Assembly (NCBI GenBank): GCA_942159475.1
Contig: OW804096.1
Location: 39,493,744-39,557,743, forward strand
Reading direction: 5' to 3'
DNA: 64,000 nucleotides
Origin: Sthenelais limicola
Lineage: Eukaryota > Annelida > Polychaeta > Phyllodocida > Sigalionidae
The position numbers were made by a program, and so were the translations under genes. Of the stretch, positions 11,356 through 20,749 are shown piece by piece. Numbering within the stretch: position 1 is the first letter of the stretch; every line of letters starts with the position of its first letter. The notes under the pieces were generated by a model that did not search any database, was not told the origin of the DNA, and worked only from the letters and a program-made list of their open reading frames with translations.

Positions 11356-13400
11356 TCTTCGCGACAACCGCTTTTGAAAAAAAGCTGCCTTCAGCAGAAT
11401 AATTACTCACAGAACCGCCATACGTGTTATCATGGGTCCCAACATAATATAAGACAGAAACAATAATTATCGCCCTCTTTGCCAACATGATTGTGCTCAT
11501 CTCGCATATTCTACCTACAATAATGACAATCTTAAGACGTTTTCCTTCCAATTTATACCGGAATCGATACGTCATTACTGTACATAAACAATGCTATAGT
11601 CAGGTATAGCTTGATACATTGTCCTGTGAAGATTTGAACGACATCCATTGCCACTAAATATATAAACATAGCGCTGACTGAGCCAAGAGCTGTCACCTGA
11701 TCAGGCCTTCAGCAATGACATCACAGCAGCAGACTGGGAAAACCCCATCTCCCAGCAGAAAAACAACTATGAAATGTTGCTGTCATATTCAAGGTTGAAC
11801 TCTGGGATTATTACATTAAAAAGCAAACAAAATAGATTCTTCTGCTAAAATCTAAATGTCTGCAGGCGTCTCATAGAGGTTCCATAAGATTGCCTGCAGA
11901 CCTTGTCAAGCAAAACACCTGAAAACCTTTGCTTCTGTGGCAGTTTAGTAGGAAGCCAGCTGGATCCCCAGCCCAGCAGTTGTTTGCGAATGTGACGATC
12001 CCTTCGAAGAGGAGGGTGGGGGAGGGTGGTATCATTGACAATGAGAAAATTAATCCTAAATAGCCTAACCCTTCCTCAGACTCAACATCAAAATCAATAT
12101 CTAATCTAACAGTTATGTACTTCTGGACACATATATGTCCGGGTCAACATATGGGCGTTGTCCAGGCGACGATGTGCTCAATCAGCTTGGGAACTACTTC
12201 CGGCCTTCCAGTTCGCTGTAGTCCTCAATTGCTTGAGGCTTTGGCTTCACATATCATTGGGTTAATTCAGTCAGGCATATAGAAAATCATCAATCATAAT
12301 CTTGTGGTGACACCTTGTGAGATCCAGAATAGGTATATATTCCCCTGTATACATTATATTTTATTTGGTACATTTCATATAATATGTATCATATGTGACT
12401 CCCCACCACTAAACCAGGCATAAGTCGCCAGGGCTCATTCAGTGCTACAGCCACATTTCAGTGAGCTAGCTCTTTTCTATGGGTTATGCGATCGTAGTGG
12501 AAATCAGTGCCTAAGTACCTATAATTTCATTTTCCGAATAGAGTTTAATAATATTCAACTTACAAAAGGTCTATTAGCCGACTTAATGAAAGATAATTAA
12601 AGAAGACAAACTTTGGTGCACCAAGACAAAGGCCAAATTAAGCCCACTTTGTTCCCTGCAGCACTCCTTGTTTACTTAGGGAACCCCAGTAACATATACA
12701 TAGAGATGTAGGTTAGGGCTCCCCCTTTGCGATGACGTTGGTCAAATGACGCCTAACTCTTCCCACCACTTGTAAAATACCAATGAATATGTCTGATAAT
12801 GTGTGAACGACCTCTGACGTGGGTGGCAACGACGGGCATATGAAGCTTTCTAATTGGTTGAGCTCATGGGAATCACCTCAGTGCATGCGCACTGGCCTTC
12901 ATTCTCCCAAACAAACCTGAAGCATGGCGGACGGGTGTAAAGAAATGTATTCTTTTGGGTTGAATTTACCAGCTAAGATGGCCGCCCCCCCCTTCCCCTC
13001 TCCCCCCTCCCCCTCCCCTCCACCTGGGCCTCGACCGCCATGCGGGACCTTGGTGGAGCGGGGGAAAGCGGTAATGCTGCACACCTGTTGTTGTGTGTGT
13101 ACCTGTTTGATTGTCTTAGCAACCAGAAATAGAATTATCTAGTGTTCCCTGTGCTAAACTCATTAGTGGGTGGGGGGAAGGGACTGGGGGAGGGAGGGGA
13201 CGCCTCATGCTTTGATCAAGGATAATGGGAGGGGAGGGGGGGTTGAGGGCAAGGGACCAGCTATCATGTGAACAGCACATGACCTGGGCGTGGGAGAGCG
13301 CTGGGAGGTCATGTTCATGGGGTAGAAGAATCCCTCTCAGCCAATCATAAGGGTACAATGCCAGGAGCGCATTGCTAAGATCCAATTGATGCTAATGAAT
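11356..13400. other. Intergenic, no gene recognised; GC-rich island near 12.9-13.3 kb
   Basis: Mostly AT-rich and featureless. 12890-13330 is GC-rich, with C-runs (12985-13020) and G-runs (13165-13240), lying just upstream of the TATA-containing promoter at 13416. It could be a promoter-proximal island. No convincing coding exon. Confidence 0.4.
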
Positions 13401-13415
13401 AATTAACTTTGTGAC

Positions 13416-13424
13416 TATAAAATA
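13416..13424 (+). promoter_or_regulatory. TATA box of the downstream split gene
   Basis: TATAAAATA followed about 25-30 bp later by a plausible start region (near 13445), then the first exon. It lies directly downstream of a GC-rich stretch. Inferred promoter; no transcript data. Confidence 0.45.
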
Positions 13425-13509
13425 AAGCCCCAGCGCTAGCTAAGGACACCTTGCTGCCTGGCCTGTGACAACCATCCAACCGACTTCTCTGACTTAATCA
13501 TTTATACTA

Positions 13510-13823
13510 GAACACCGAATCTCTAGGCAAATTGCCATTGCTAATTCACACGAGATCGCACGTCTACTGAATGCTTCTCTGCAAGATCGTGGGAAAATAG
13601 CCTCTTTAGTGCATGACTTTTTGGAACAATCTGAGGAAAATGAAACCGAGAGTGACTGTGAATCAGACAATGACTGGAACCATCCATCAGATCCCGAATA
13701 TGACGATGAATGCAATGACCAAGAACCAGAGAACCAGGGTCAGGGAGTGCAAGGAAACATCGCTTCTCTTCCCACAACTGAGCAGTCTATAGATAAAGAA
13801 TATGAAAAAGCCAAAAGCTTCAG
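13510..13823 (+). pseudogene. Exon 1 of the Cys-family remnant
   Basis: The frame is open from just after a TAA at 13493-13495 to the donor at 13824. A possible acceptor ACTAG ends at 13509, so this may be a second exon rather than the first. It encodes IANSHEIARLLNASLQDRGK, then a strongly acidic stretch. The first ATGs (near 13571 and 13612) are out of frame. Confidence 0.5.
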
Positions 13824-14656
13824 GTAAGTTTTGTTCCATTCAATTGTCTGGTGATAAACTGTAATACTGTATTAACTCTGTCTACTTGTGATGCCTCAGT
13901 GGATATTGTTCCCTACTGTACTTAATCTGTGTCCGAAAAATGAAATGTCTTTTTCAAATGTATTACAAATCTGTGCGTAATTCTAATTATCTCAGCTTCT
14001 AATTAACATTATATTAAATCTAAACCTGTTCTGAGTTGCCAGTGAACAGGGCTATTAATATACATATGGGATATAAATGTATGATTTTTAACTAATTATT
14101 GCAACAACGAATCCAAACGTCCCCCACAAAAACGACCAAGTTAAAAAGGCCCACAGCTTTTCTAGATAAGTGACGGGTTTGGCTGCACCAACTACCGTCA
14201 ATTTGTAGGTGGCTAGTTGGGCTTTCACACATTTCTAGGCCCGACCCAGACCCTCTATTCTAGGTAGCAGTAGGGGCTATCACACCATTAGAACATAGTT
14301 AAAACGTTACCGGGTACTTGTGAATGTAAATGTGCAGGGAAATATTAAATGCACCCAGACGATCGAGATGTATTTGGGCACTTCTCACGAAATGGGCTCA
14401 ATCCCTTTTTCCATATTTACCGACCTGTAACTTACCAAGTTTATCAATTAGTGAGAATTAAACCCTCCAGATGCATTCATCTCTACATGACGATTCCTGC
14501 CATATATACCTTTATATATATCTAACATGATTATTAAAGGAATTAGATCCTTAAACGATAACTGTGGTTTTAAGAGAGCAATATGTTTTTAGTTTTTACA
14601 ATATCATTTATATCGATTCGAACGACTTGATGCGGCTGACGCGATTACGAAGGAAC

Positions 14657-14841
14657 TAATGAGTTAAGGAATTCATGGAATTCCTAGTCATTGGACGGGA
14701 GCGCAGCCTAGCTGTTCCCTCTAAGTCCCATAAGGCACCAGACCCATAAGGCACCACTCCAGGCTACACTCACAGCCCTCGCCCTCTCTCCACTCCGGGC
14801 GCTCAAGCAGCAACACGTGCTTGACAACTAGCTAAGTTTTT
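14657..14841 (+). repeat. Ngaro copy 2 split direct repeat A1
   Basis: 185 bp, starting TAATGAGTTAAGG. It contains an 8-bp-arm palindrome AGGAATTC-ATG-GAATTCCT (14667-14685) and a tandem pair of CCCATAAGGCACCA words. It probably carries the element's promoter, by position. One mismatch to A2 (CACGTG here, CACATG in A2). Confidence 0.9.
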
Positions 14842-15672
14842 ACCTCATCATCATCGTCTTCCCAGGAATCGAGTAGCTCGGCGCTCTCATCAGACTCAGA
14901 TTCGGAGCCTGAGATCTACACTAGGCACCGGCCTAAAAGCAAGAAGAAGAAAAAGTCACATTCCAAAAAATACACTGATTCGAGCGATGACTTCGTGGAC
15001 AAGCCGTCTTGGTCACGAGGAAGGAAGAGAAAACGAGCGTGTAAGTGTGATAATGACAACAAAACCAACCTGCACAGTTGCAACCCCGCCCACTCATGGC
15101 ACACAAGGGGCCCCGCCCACTCTTCCTCCTCATCGTCCAGCGAGTCTTCCGATGACTCTCTGCCTAACCCAAGGAACCTCAAAAGGAAATACAAAAGATC
15201 CACCATGGTTAGGAAAGCCATGAGGCTCCAGTATGCTTCTACGACAGATAAAAAAGGTAGGGCCCTACCTTTCGAGGCTCCTGAGACCTCTCTCCCCCCC
15301 GATATGGCCAGCTGGATTAAAGATGCCAAGAGAGAGCTCACCATGCAGGAGTACACCTGCGGCTTCGCAAGGATGCTTATGAGCACAGTGCCAGAAGAAT
15401 CTAAATTGTGGTTTAAATTACAGCATCTTGCTAATATGGCTGAGGATGCGTCCGTGCGCGAGTGGCTACACACTCACGCATGGACAAAGGCATGTTTTGA
15501 TCTAGTGCTTCACCGTCAAGCAAGGTGGCAGGATACAGCCACCTTTGCAGAATATCGTTCAAAACTCGCCTGGTGCCCTGGAAATATCACAAAAACCTCC
15601 GCCTCTTCTGTTGAAAGAGCCCCATGCCCCGCATATAACATGGATACGTGCAGCAAGACATCTCCGCATCTG

Positions 15673-15848
15673 TCAGGCGAGGTAACCCTGGTCCACGCCT
15701 GCGGCTACTGTTTTTACGCTATCAAAGGCAGGGAGAACAGCCATCCAGTCAAGGACTGGATCAGGCGAGGTAACCCTGGTCCACGCCTGCGGCTACTGTT
15801 TTTACGCTATCAAAGGCAGGGAGAACAGCCATCCAGTCAAGGACTGCA
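15673..15848 (+). repeat. 88-bp tandem duplication inside gag
   Basis: Two copies starting TCAGGCGAGGTAACC at 15673 and 15761, identical over about 86 bp. 88 is not a multiple of three, so the second copy is read in another frame. It duplicates the Cys/His region. The lack of divergence suggests a very recent event, or an assembly artefact. Confidence 0.9.
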
Positions 15849-15921
15849 ACAACAAGAAAGCCGCTCAATCCAAAATGCATAGTGATTCAGGCTACCCAAG
15901 GAAGCCTGGTGCATATAATAA

Positions 15922-18195
15922 AAAGAGCGGCAACGACACGATAAAAAACTAGTTCTCCAGTCGAGTCGCAGGGGAGAAAACACCATACCGCCCCCTGAAT
16001 CGTGTCTGCTAGGCGAGGCCACTGAAAACTGTCATGGCCGCCCTAGGATCGACTCGGCCTTCCACATAGAAGTTCAGAACTGGAAAACAAAGCAATCAGA
16101 CCATACACAGCATCAGGAACTTGACAATATCTCCGGATTAAGCAGTCAAAACTCCTACATGACTACACACTCGGGGCGAGACTCTCAGCGACAACAAACA
16201 AGCAGTCTCTCCCCATCCAAAATCAAAACACTACAAGGGCCACGCCCAACCTCTCGCCCGCTGCGAGAACACAATGTTGACAGCCTCTCCGAGGTAAACA
16301 AACCGCCTCAGCCCCGCCCCCTTTCTACTCAGGACGGAACAACGACACAGCCTCCCCTCGAGTCTGAAGTGTTAAACGCCGAGGAAAGTATACAATCAGA
16401 TGGACTTACACACTTGTCATACCAGCAAGCCACTCAGGCACTGGATCAGTGCTCCCTGAGCATAACTAGTCAACAACAGGTAGGCCAAAACGCTTCCTTT
16501 GATGCATACCATGACTGGCCTGAACCTATCGAACAAATGCCCTCTGAGATGACTAAAATTTATAACTCAGTTAAGTTAACCAATGCCCCAAACTGGCGCT
16601 CGGCCCGTCTCCCTATCAGGACAACACTCGCTACGGGAGTATGGCGGGCAGAGGCGACAGGCCACATAGACGATAAAATGATCATGGACGGCGTAAGATT
16701 CGGCTTCCCTATGCAGTACACTGGCGGTCCATTTAACCAGATACATATGCATAACCACATGTCTGCACAACAACACCCTGCACATGTCAACAAATATATC
16801 GCAACTGAACTTACTCATGGTGCGCTGGCAGGCCCATTCAGCGTCCCACCATTCAACCCATGGTCCCATGTCAGCCCCATCATGACTAGACCGAAGAGCG
16901 ATTTAAAAGAGAGAAGGATTATCGTCGATTTCTCCTACCCAGATGGAGGTATCAACAAGTTCATCACTAAGAACAGATATAATCTTGCCCCTGCTTACCA
17001 CAACCTTCCTACGGTGGATCAGGCAGTGGAGCTGATAATAAAAAATCATGTGAAGTCATTGGCGGTCATCGACCTCTCGAGGGCCTACAGGCATTTTCCT
17101 ATCTGTCCCCTCGACTGGCCCCTCACCACCATCAGCGTCGAAGGGAAATACTACGTGGACAGGGTCCTTCCCTTCGGGGCTAGGGCCTCCGCATTCATTA
17201 TGCAGTCAGTAGCGATGTTTCTAGTAAGAGCCCTGCAGAAGAGAAAAATAACAGCCCTCATGTACCTTGACGACCTCCTGCTGCTTGGGGATGGCCCGGA
17301 CACAGTCAGAGCCCACATGAAAACAGCCATAACTCTCTTCGGCGACCTGGGTCTCAAAGTGGCAGAGAAAAAGCTGCAAGGACCAGCATGCGCAGTTACA
17401 TGGCTGGGAATAAACATCGATACTCACAACAACCTGCTGACCATTCCCCTGCAAAAAATACACGAGACACGCTCGTGTTTGGCCTCTCTCCTCCCCAAGA
17501 AAACCATAACAACCAACAACATGCAAAAGGTGGTGGGCAGAATAGCCCATGTCGCGAAAACAGTCACTCCAGCTAGACTGTTCATGCAGCGACTGCTTGC
17601 AGCAATGAGGGCTGCAGCAGGTGGCGACATATACATCACACCACCAGTCAGGGCTGATGTTAAGTGGTTTCTTACATTCATGCACGCATTCAATGGCAAG
17701 TCCATCTTTCCATCTCTCACCACGGTCGCCACAATATCAGCTGACGCTTGCATGGAAGGGGGAGGAGCAACTGACGGAAAGATGGCATATACTTACACCT
17801 TCAACGACTCCACCAAGAAAGGTCTCTCAATTAACCATCTCGAAGCCCTCAACTGCCTGGCAGCAGCCAGGCTATTTACCAACCACCAGCATAGAGGAGG
17901 CGAGGTTTTAATAAATTGCGATAACACGGCAGCAGTTTATACATATGAAGGAGGGCGCGCCAGGGACAACACCCTTGGCGCATGTGCACGCGCATTGTGG
18001 TTTCTCTCTCTGGCAATGGGGGTCACATTCCGGCTGGCTCATATACCCGGGAGGGAGATGGAGGTGGCAGACAGCCTCTCTAGAATGTGCCTTTCTCCCC
18101 TTGATTACCAAAAGGGGATCTCTACTGTTAAAACGAATGGGCTGGCGCTGGCCAAGGTCAACGACAGCCTATTCGACATATCTACATTCTTTTAA
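15922..18195 (+). CDS. Ngaro copy 2 pol: reverse transcriptase and RNase H
   Basis: Makes cDNA from the element RNA. The frame is open from 15922 (after TAATAA) to TAA at 18193-18195; the first ATG is at 16159, but entry by -1 frameshift from gag is the more likely route. A polar N-terminal extension precedes RT motifs MTRPKSD, RRIIVDFSYPDGG, VIDLSRAYRHF (catalytic Asp) and MYLDDLL (Asp pair near 17266-17271). RNase H follows with ISADACMEGGG (Asp near 17743), INHLEALN, CDNTAAV and VADSLSR. All expected catalytic acids are present, and there is no internal stop, so the protein looks intact. It shares gene order and about half its residues by eye with copy 1. Confidence 0.9.
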   Translation, partial: KERQRHDKKLVLQSSRRGENTIPPPESCLLGEATENCHGRPRIDSAFHIEVQNWKTKQSDHTQHQELDNISGLSSQNSYMTTHSGRDSQRQQTSSLSPSKIKTLQGPRPTSRPLREHNVDSLSEVNKPPQPRPLSTQDGTTTQPPLESEVLNAEESIQSDGLTHLSYQQATQALDQCSLSITSQQQVGQNASFDAYHDWPEPIEQMPSEMTKIYNSVKLTNAPNWRSARLPIRTTLATGVWRAEATGHIDDKMIMDGVRFGFPMQYTGGPFNQIHMHNHMSAQQHPAHVNKYIATELTHGALAGPFSVPPFNPWSHVSPIMTRPKSDLKERRIIVDFSYPDGGINKFITKNRYNLAPAYHNLPTVDQAVELIIKNHVKSLAVIDLSRAYRHFPICPLDWPLTTISVEGKYYVDRVLPFGARASAFIMQSVAMFLVRALQKRKITALMYLDDLLLLGDGPDTVRAHMKTAITLFGDLGLKVAEKKLQGPACAVTWLGINIDTHNNLLTIPLQKIHETRSCLASLLPKKTITTNNMQKVVGRIAHVAKTVTPARLFMQRLLAAMRAAAGGDIYITPPVRADVKWFLTFMHAFNGKSIFPSLTTVATISADACMEGGGATDGKMAYTYTFNDSTKKGLSINHLEALNCLAAARLFTNHQHRGGEVLINCDNTAAVYTYEGGRARDNTLGACARALWFLSLAMGVTFRLAHIPGREMEVADSLSRMCLSPLDYQKGISTVKTNGLALAKVNDSLFDISTFF
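15943..15949 (+). promoter_or_regulatory. -1 ribosomal frameshift heptamer A AAA AAC (gag to pol), copy 2
   Basis: In the ancestral gag frame the end reads ATA AAA AAC TAG, so the heptamer abuts the stop. The -1 frame is pol, open from 15922 to 18192. Downstream a possible H-type pseudoknot can be drawn by hand. Stem 1 is TTCTCC (15953-15958) with GGAGAA (15973-15978). Stem 2 is CAGG (15969-15972) with CCTG (15994-15997). The 3-nt spacer is shorter than usual. Conserved with copy 1 at 2432-2438. Confidence 0.75.
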
Positions 18196-19182
18196 GGCAA
18201 GAAGATAGCGTCCCTGGCCAAAGCAGCCAAGAAGCGCCAGAAGCAGGCACACCGGCCGTCAACATCAGCCAACCGGGAGTCCGCTGCCAGGACGTTCTTT
18301 TGCTTCTGTGCCTCGATAGAAGTTGAAGTCAAGGACATTAAACACCACCATGTATGCTGGTTTATTGAATATCTTGCCAGGCATACAAAGGTCCCCTCTA
18401 CTATTAAGAACTCCATTACCAACATCAGAACGTTCTTTAGACTAGCAGGGCTGAACACATCAGCCCTATACCATGACAGAGTCAGCTTTGCCCTGAGAGG
18501 GACACAGCTTGCTCTACGACACGTCCCTAAACCCAAGAGGCCAGTAACACCTCAAATGCTAGCAAATATAGTCTCCAAGGCCCGCATCCTCGACTATCCA
18601 TCCCAGGCGAGGTTGGCCATACTACTCATGTTCTCTGGGATGCTGAGGCAGAGCAACCTCGCGCCGAAGCTCTCAGAGAACTTTGATCCAACCAGACAGC
18701 TAACCAGGGGAGACCTGGAGCTAAAGGACGATGGGGTTAAAATACATCTTAAGTGGTCGAAAACCATGCAATCCACAAAAGCCGCCACTCAGCTGTTTGT
18801 GCCATCTGCGGCAGCAGAGCAACTCTGCCTCAAAGCTGCTCTGCTGAACCCCGACAGAGACGCGCCCTTCATGGCCCCGGACGCGCCTCTCCTGTGTTTC
18901 CCCGACGGCAAGGCTCTCTCGCTAAGGTACCTAAACAAGCAGTGGGAGATCCTCATGAGGGCTCTAAAATACGACACGAAATCATTCTCCCTGCACAGTC
19001 TCAGGAGAGGCTGTGCCGCATTTGTTTACGGACAGGAGGGAGTTAAGGTCGATGATTTGAAGGCACATGGCACCTGGGCCTCGGACGCCTTCAGGTGCTA
19101 CACCACTCCTTACTCTAAGAAAACGACCACAGTTCATACCGCACTTAAGGGCCTCGGCTCCCACCTCAGCCCTCTGGCTTAA
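18196..19182 (+). CDS. Ngaro copy 2 tyrosine recombinase
   Basis: Integrates the circular cDNA by site-specific-type recombination. The frame is the same as pol and begins directly after pol's TAA. The first ATG is only at 18556, yet the 120 codons before it are conserved with copy 1 (KAAKKRQKQAHRPST), so the real protein starts earlier, by readthrough, reinitiation or splicing. Catalytic residues visible: Arg in MLRQSN (near 18646), HSLRR (from 18993), HGTW, and the Tyr nucleophile in FRCYTTP (near 19099). Its stop codon lies inside repeat B1. No internal stop, apparently intact. Confidence 0.85.
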   Translation, partial: GKKIASLAKAAKKRQKQAHRPSTSANRESAARTFFCFCASIEVEVKDIKHHHVCWFIEYLARHTKVPSTIKNSITNIRTFFRLAGLNTSALYHDRVSFALRGTQLALRHVPKPKRPVTPQMLANIVSKARILDYPSQARLAILLMFSGMLRQSNLAPKLSENFDPTRQLTRGDLELKDDGVKIHLKWSKTMQSTKAATQLFVPSAAAEQLCLKAALLNPDRDAPFMAPDAPLLCFPDGKALSLRYLNKQWEILMRALKYDTKSFSLHSLRRGCAAFVYGQEGVKVDDLKAHGTWASDAFRCYTTPYSKKTTTVHTALKGLGSHLSPLA

Positions 19183-19434
19183 TTACAACACCTATTAACT
19201 ATTAACTTTTAAATTCCTCCGGTGAATATTGATATCTTATCCTCTTTATCATTGCAATTGTCTCTGTTGATATGTATATCTGTCATCCACATTATAATCT
19301 ATCTATGTCTTCTTATTGATGGGAATCAACCGACGTATACTATCTTGTCAAAACATCAGTGTTATTCCCATCCTGCTCCACTATTAAGATAATAAAGTAT
19401 TTTGAACAGTTAGTGCTGCCTCCTTGTTTAATGA
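19176..19434 (+). repeat. Ngaro copy 2 split direct repeat B1
   Basis: 259 bp, starting GGCTTAATTAC (including the recombinase stop) and ending TAATGA. Apparently identical to B2. It contains AATAAA at 19391-19396, a likely polyadenylation signal. Confidence 0.9.
19391..19396 (+). terminator. Candidate polyadenylation signal AATAAA in B1
   Basis: Canonical hexamer near the end of the B repeat, about 40 bp before its TAATGA end. The identical copy in B2 is at 19886-19891. Either could end the element RNA. Confidence 0.45.
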
Positions 19435-19613
19435 GTTAAGGAATTCATGGAATTCCTAGTCATTGGACGGGAGCGCAGCCTAGCTGTTCCCTCTAAGTCC
19501 CATAAGGCACCAGACCCATAAGGCACCACTCCAGGCTACACTCACAGCCCTCGCCCTCTCTCCACTCCGGGCGCTCAAGCAGCAACACATGCTTGACAAC
19601 TAGCTAAGTTTTT
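19429..19613 (+). repeat. Ngaro copy 2 split direct repeat A2
   Basis: 185 bp, 184 identical to A1. It overlaps the end of B1 by TAATGA, the junction expected from circular DNA. It contains the same EcoRI-like palindrome. Confidence 0.9.
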
Positions 19614-19670
19614 TCTCCCACCCTCCACCCTATAACAATACACTGTAAATTATAACATTCGTTATAATAG

Positions 19671-19929
19671 GGCTTAATTACAACACCTATTAACTATTAA
19701 CTTTTAAATTCCTCCGGTGAATATTGATATCTTATCCTCTTTATCATTGCAATTGTCTCTGTTGATATGTATATCTGTCATCCACATTATAATCTATCTA
19801 TGTCTTCTTATTGATGGGAATCAACCGACGTATACTATCTTGTCAAAACATCAGTGTTATTCCCATCCTGCTCCACTATTAAGATAATAAAGTATTTTGA
19901 ACAGTTAGTGCTGCCTCCTTGTTTAATGA
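19671..19929 (+). repeat. Ngaro copy 2 split direct repeat B2
   Basis: 259 bp, apparently identical to B1, ending TAATGA at 19924-19929 directly before the flanking TGCGATT. The 57 bp between A2 and B2 (19614-19670) are unique to this place. Confidence 0.9.
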
Positions 19930-20151
19930 TGCGATTTTAAATCTGAAAGCAGGGCTGTCTTCCCGACAGTCATAGGGTTCTGGAATAATTTTATATTCAG
20001 ATCAAAATCATTTTGAGGGAGTTTTATTGGTACAAAGAAATTGATCTATATTGACATAAACTCAGATGTCAGAACTATCAGTGTGTGGGTTGACATTATT
20101 GACAATGTCATAATTTCATGACATAATTATAATTTCATGACATAATTTCAG

Positions 20152-20415
20152 GTGTTCATGCAAGTACGGAGATGTTGGCCCATGTTCAGAGCTGTTTACT
20201 CCAGAAGAGATGATGAAACGAAGGCTAGAAATGTTTGGCCTGACTCCCAGAGACCAAATGCTGATTCTACTAGGAAAGATCTCATGTGCGATCCATTTGG
20301 GGGACAAGACATCTTGCAGTAGACGGGGCTCACAGAAGGACAGAGAAAGAGGTCGTACCACTTACTGGCTTGAGGGTTAACAGATCTGTATTGACACATT
20401 TCGATTTTTGCCTAG
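20152..20415 (+). pseudogene. Exon 2 of the Cys-family remnant, with nonsense codon
   Basis: The acceptor AATTTCAG ends at 20151 and the donor GTGAGT starts at 20416. One leading base completes an Arg codon with exon 1. Cys pairs are at the start (CSC, GPC). An in-frame TAA at 20378 interrupts G-x-QIC; homology-like sequence continues after it in the same frame, so this is a point nonsense rather than a natural end. Confidence 0.65.
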
Positions 20416-20749
20416 GTGAGTGGTAGATAAATGTTATCAATAAATATTGAAACACAATTAAATATTTATTATTTTTTTCAAAAAAAGTATTTTTGCTATA
20501 ATATTCATCACCAAGTAATTTAGTTAGAACGATTATCTGAAACATTTCAATGATATTCTTAAAAACATTTAAAGATACTTAGAACGTTGGAAATATTACT
20601 GTTTGAAAAACCAATAATCTTAATGATCAAATGTCACTGACGGACAATAGATATAATTGGAGAAAAGGAAATCCATTATAATCTATTCTCATTGACGTTG
20701 GAATGATGTAAGACTGGTCACCTAATATTCAATTTGATTTCTGTTGCAG

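Larger units (their letters stand above)
14836..15952 (+). pseudogene. Ngaro copy 2 gag-like ORF1, with frame-breaking tandem duplication
   Basis: The frame is open from the A1 end (after TAA 14833-14835). It encodes Ser/acidic and Lys-rich stretches, then the block shared with copy 1 (MQEYTCGFARM) and a Cys/His cluster ending HACGYCFYAIKGRENSHPVK. An 88-bp tandem duplication (15673-15848) shifts the frame, so translation as it stands runs to a stop at 15880-15882. The original frame is recovered after the duplication and ends at the TAG at 15950-15952. The first in-frame ATG with good context (CACCATGG) is at 15205. The roughly 160-residue Lys/Glu-rich start seen in copy 1 is missing. A TCTTCCCAG acceptor-like site near 14872 leaves a spliced start possible. 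Likely role: particle and RNA-binding protein. Confidence 0.75.
14657..19929 (+). mobile_element. Ngaro-type retrotransposon, copy 2: young, with complete split direct repeats
   Basis: The structure is A1 (14657-14841), gag, pol, recombinase, B1 (19176-19434), A2 (19429-19613), a 57-bp spacer, then B2 (19671-19929). This A1-ORFs-B1-A2-B2 order is the hallmark of Ngaro elements. A1 and A2 differ at one of 185 positions (a CpG-type change) and B1 and B2 look identical over 259, so insertion was recent. B1 and A2 overlap in TAATGA, the same six bases that begin A1 and end B2. The flanks (to 14656 and from 19930) match the uninterrupted repeat at 60296-60445. It lies in an intron of the Cys-family remnant. 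Despite its youth the gag reading frame is damaged (88-bp duplication; no good start codon), so it may have moved using proteins supplied by a relative. Confidence 0.9.

Noticed and set aside
12899..13142. Small coding exons in the GC-rich island
   Set aside because: Overlapping frames on both strands with Pro/Gly runs from C/G homopolymers; no family resemblance.
14872..14873. Firm call of a spliced gag start at the TCTTCCCAG acceptor-like site
   Set aside because: There is no matching donor with coding sequence upstream inside A1; mentioned only as a possibility.
17221..17753. Antisense frames over Ngaro pol (up to 154 codons)
   Set aside because: Shadows of the conserved RT/RNase H frame; no motifs of their own.
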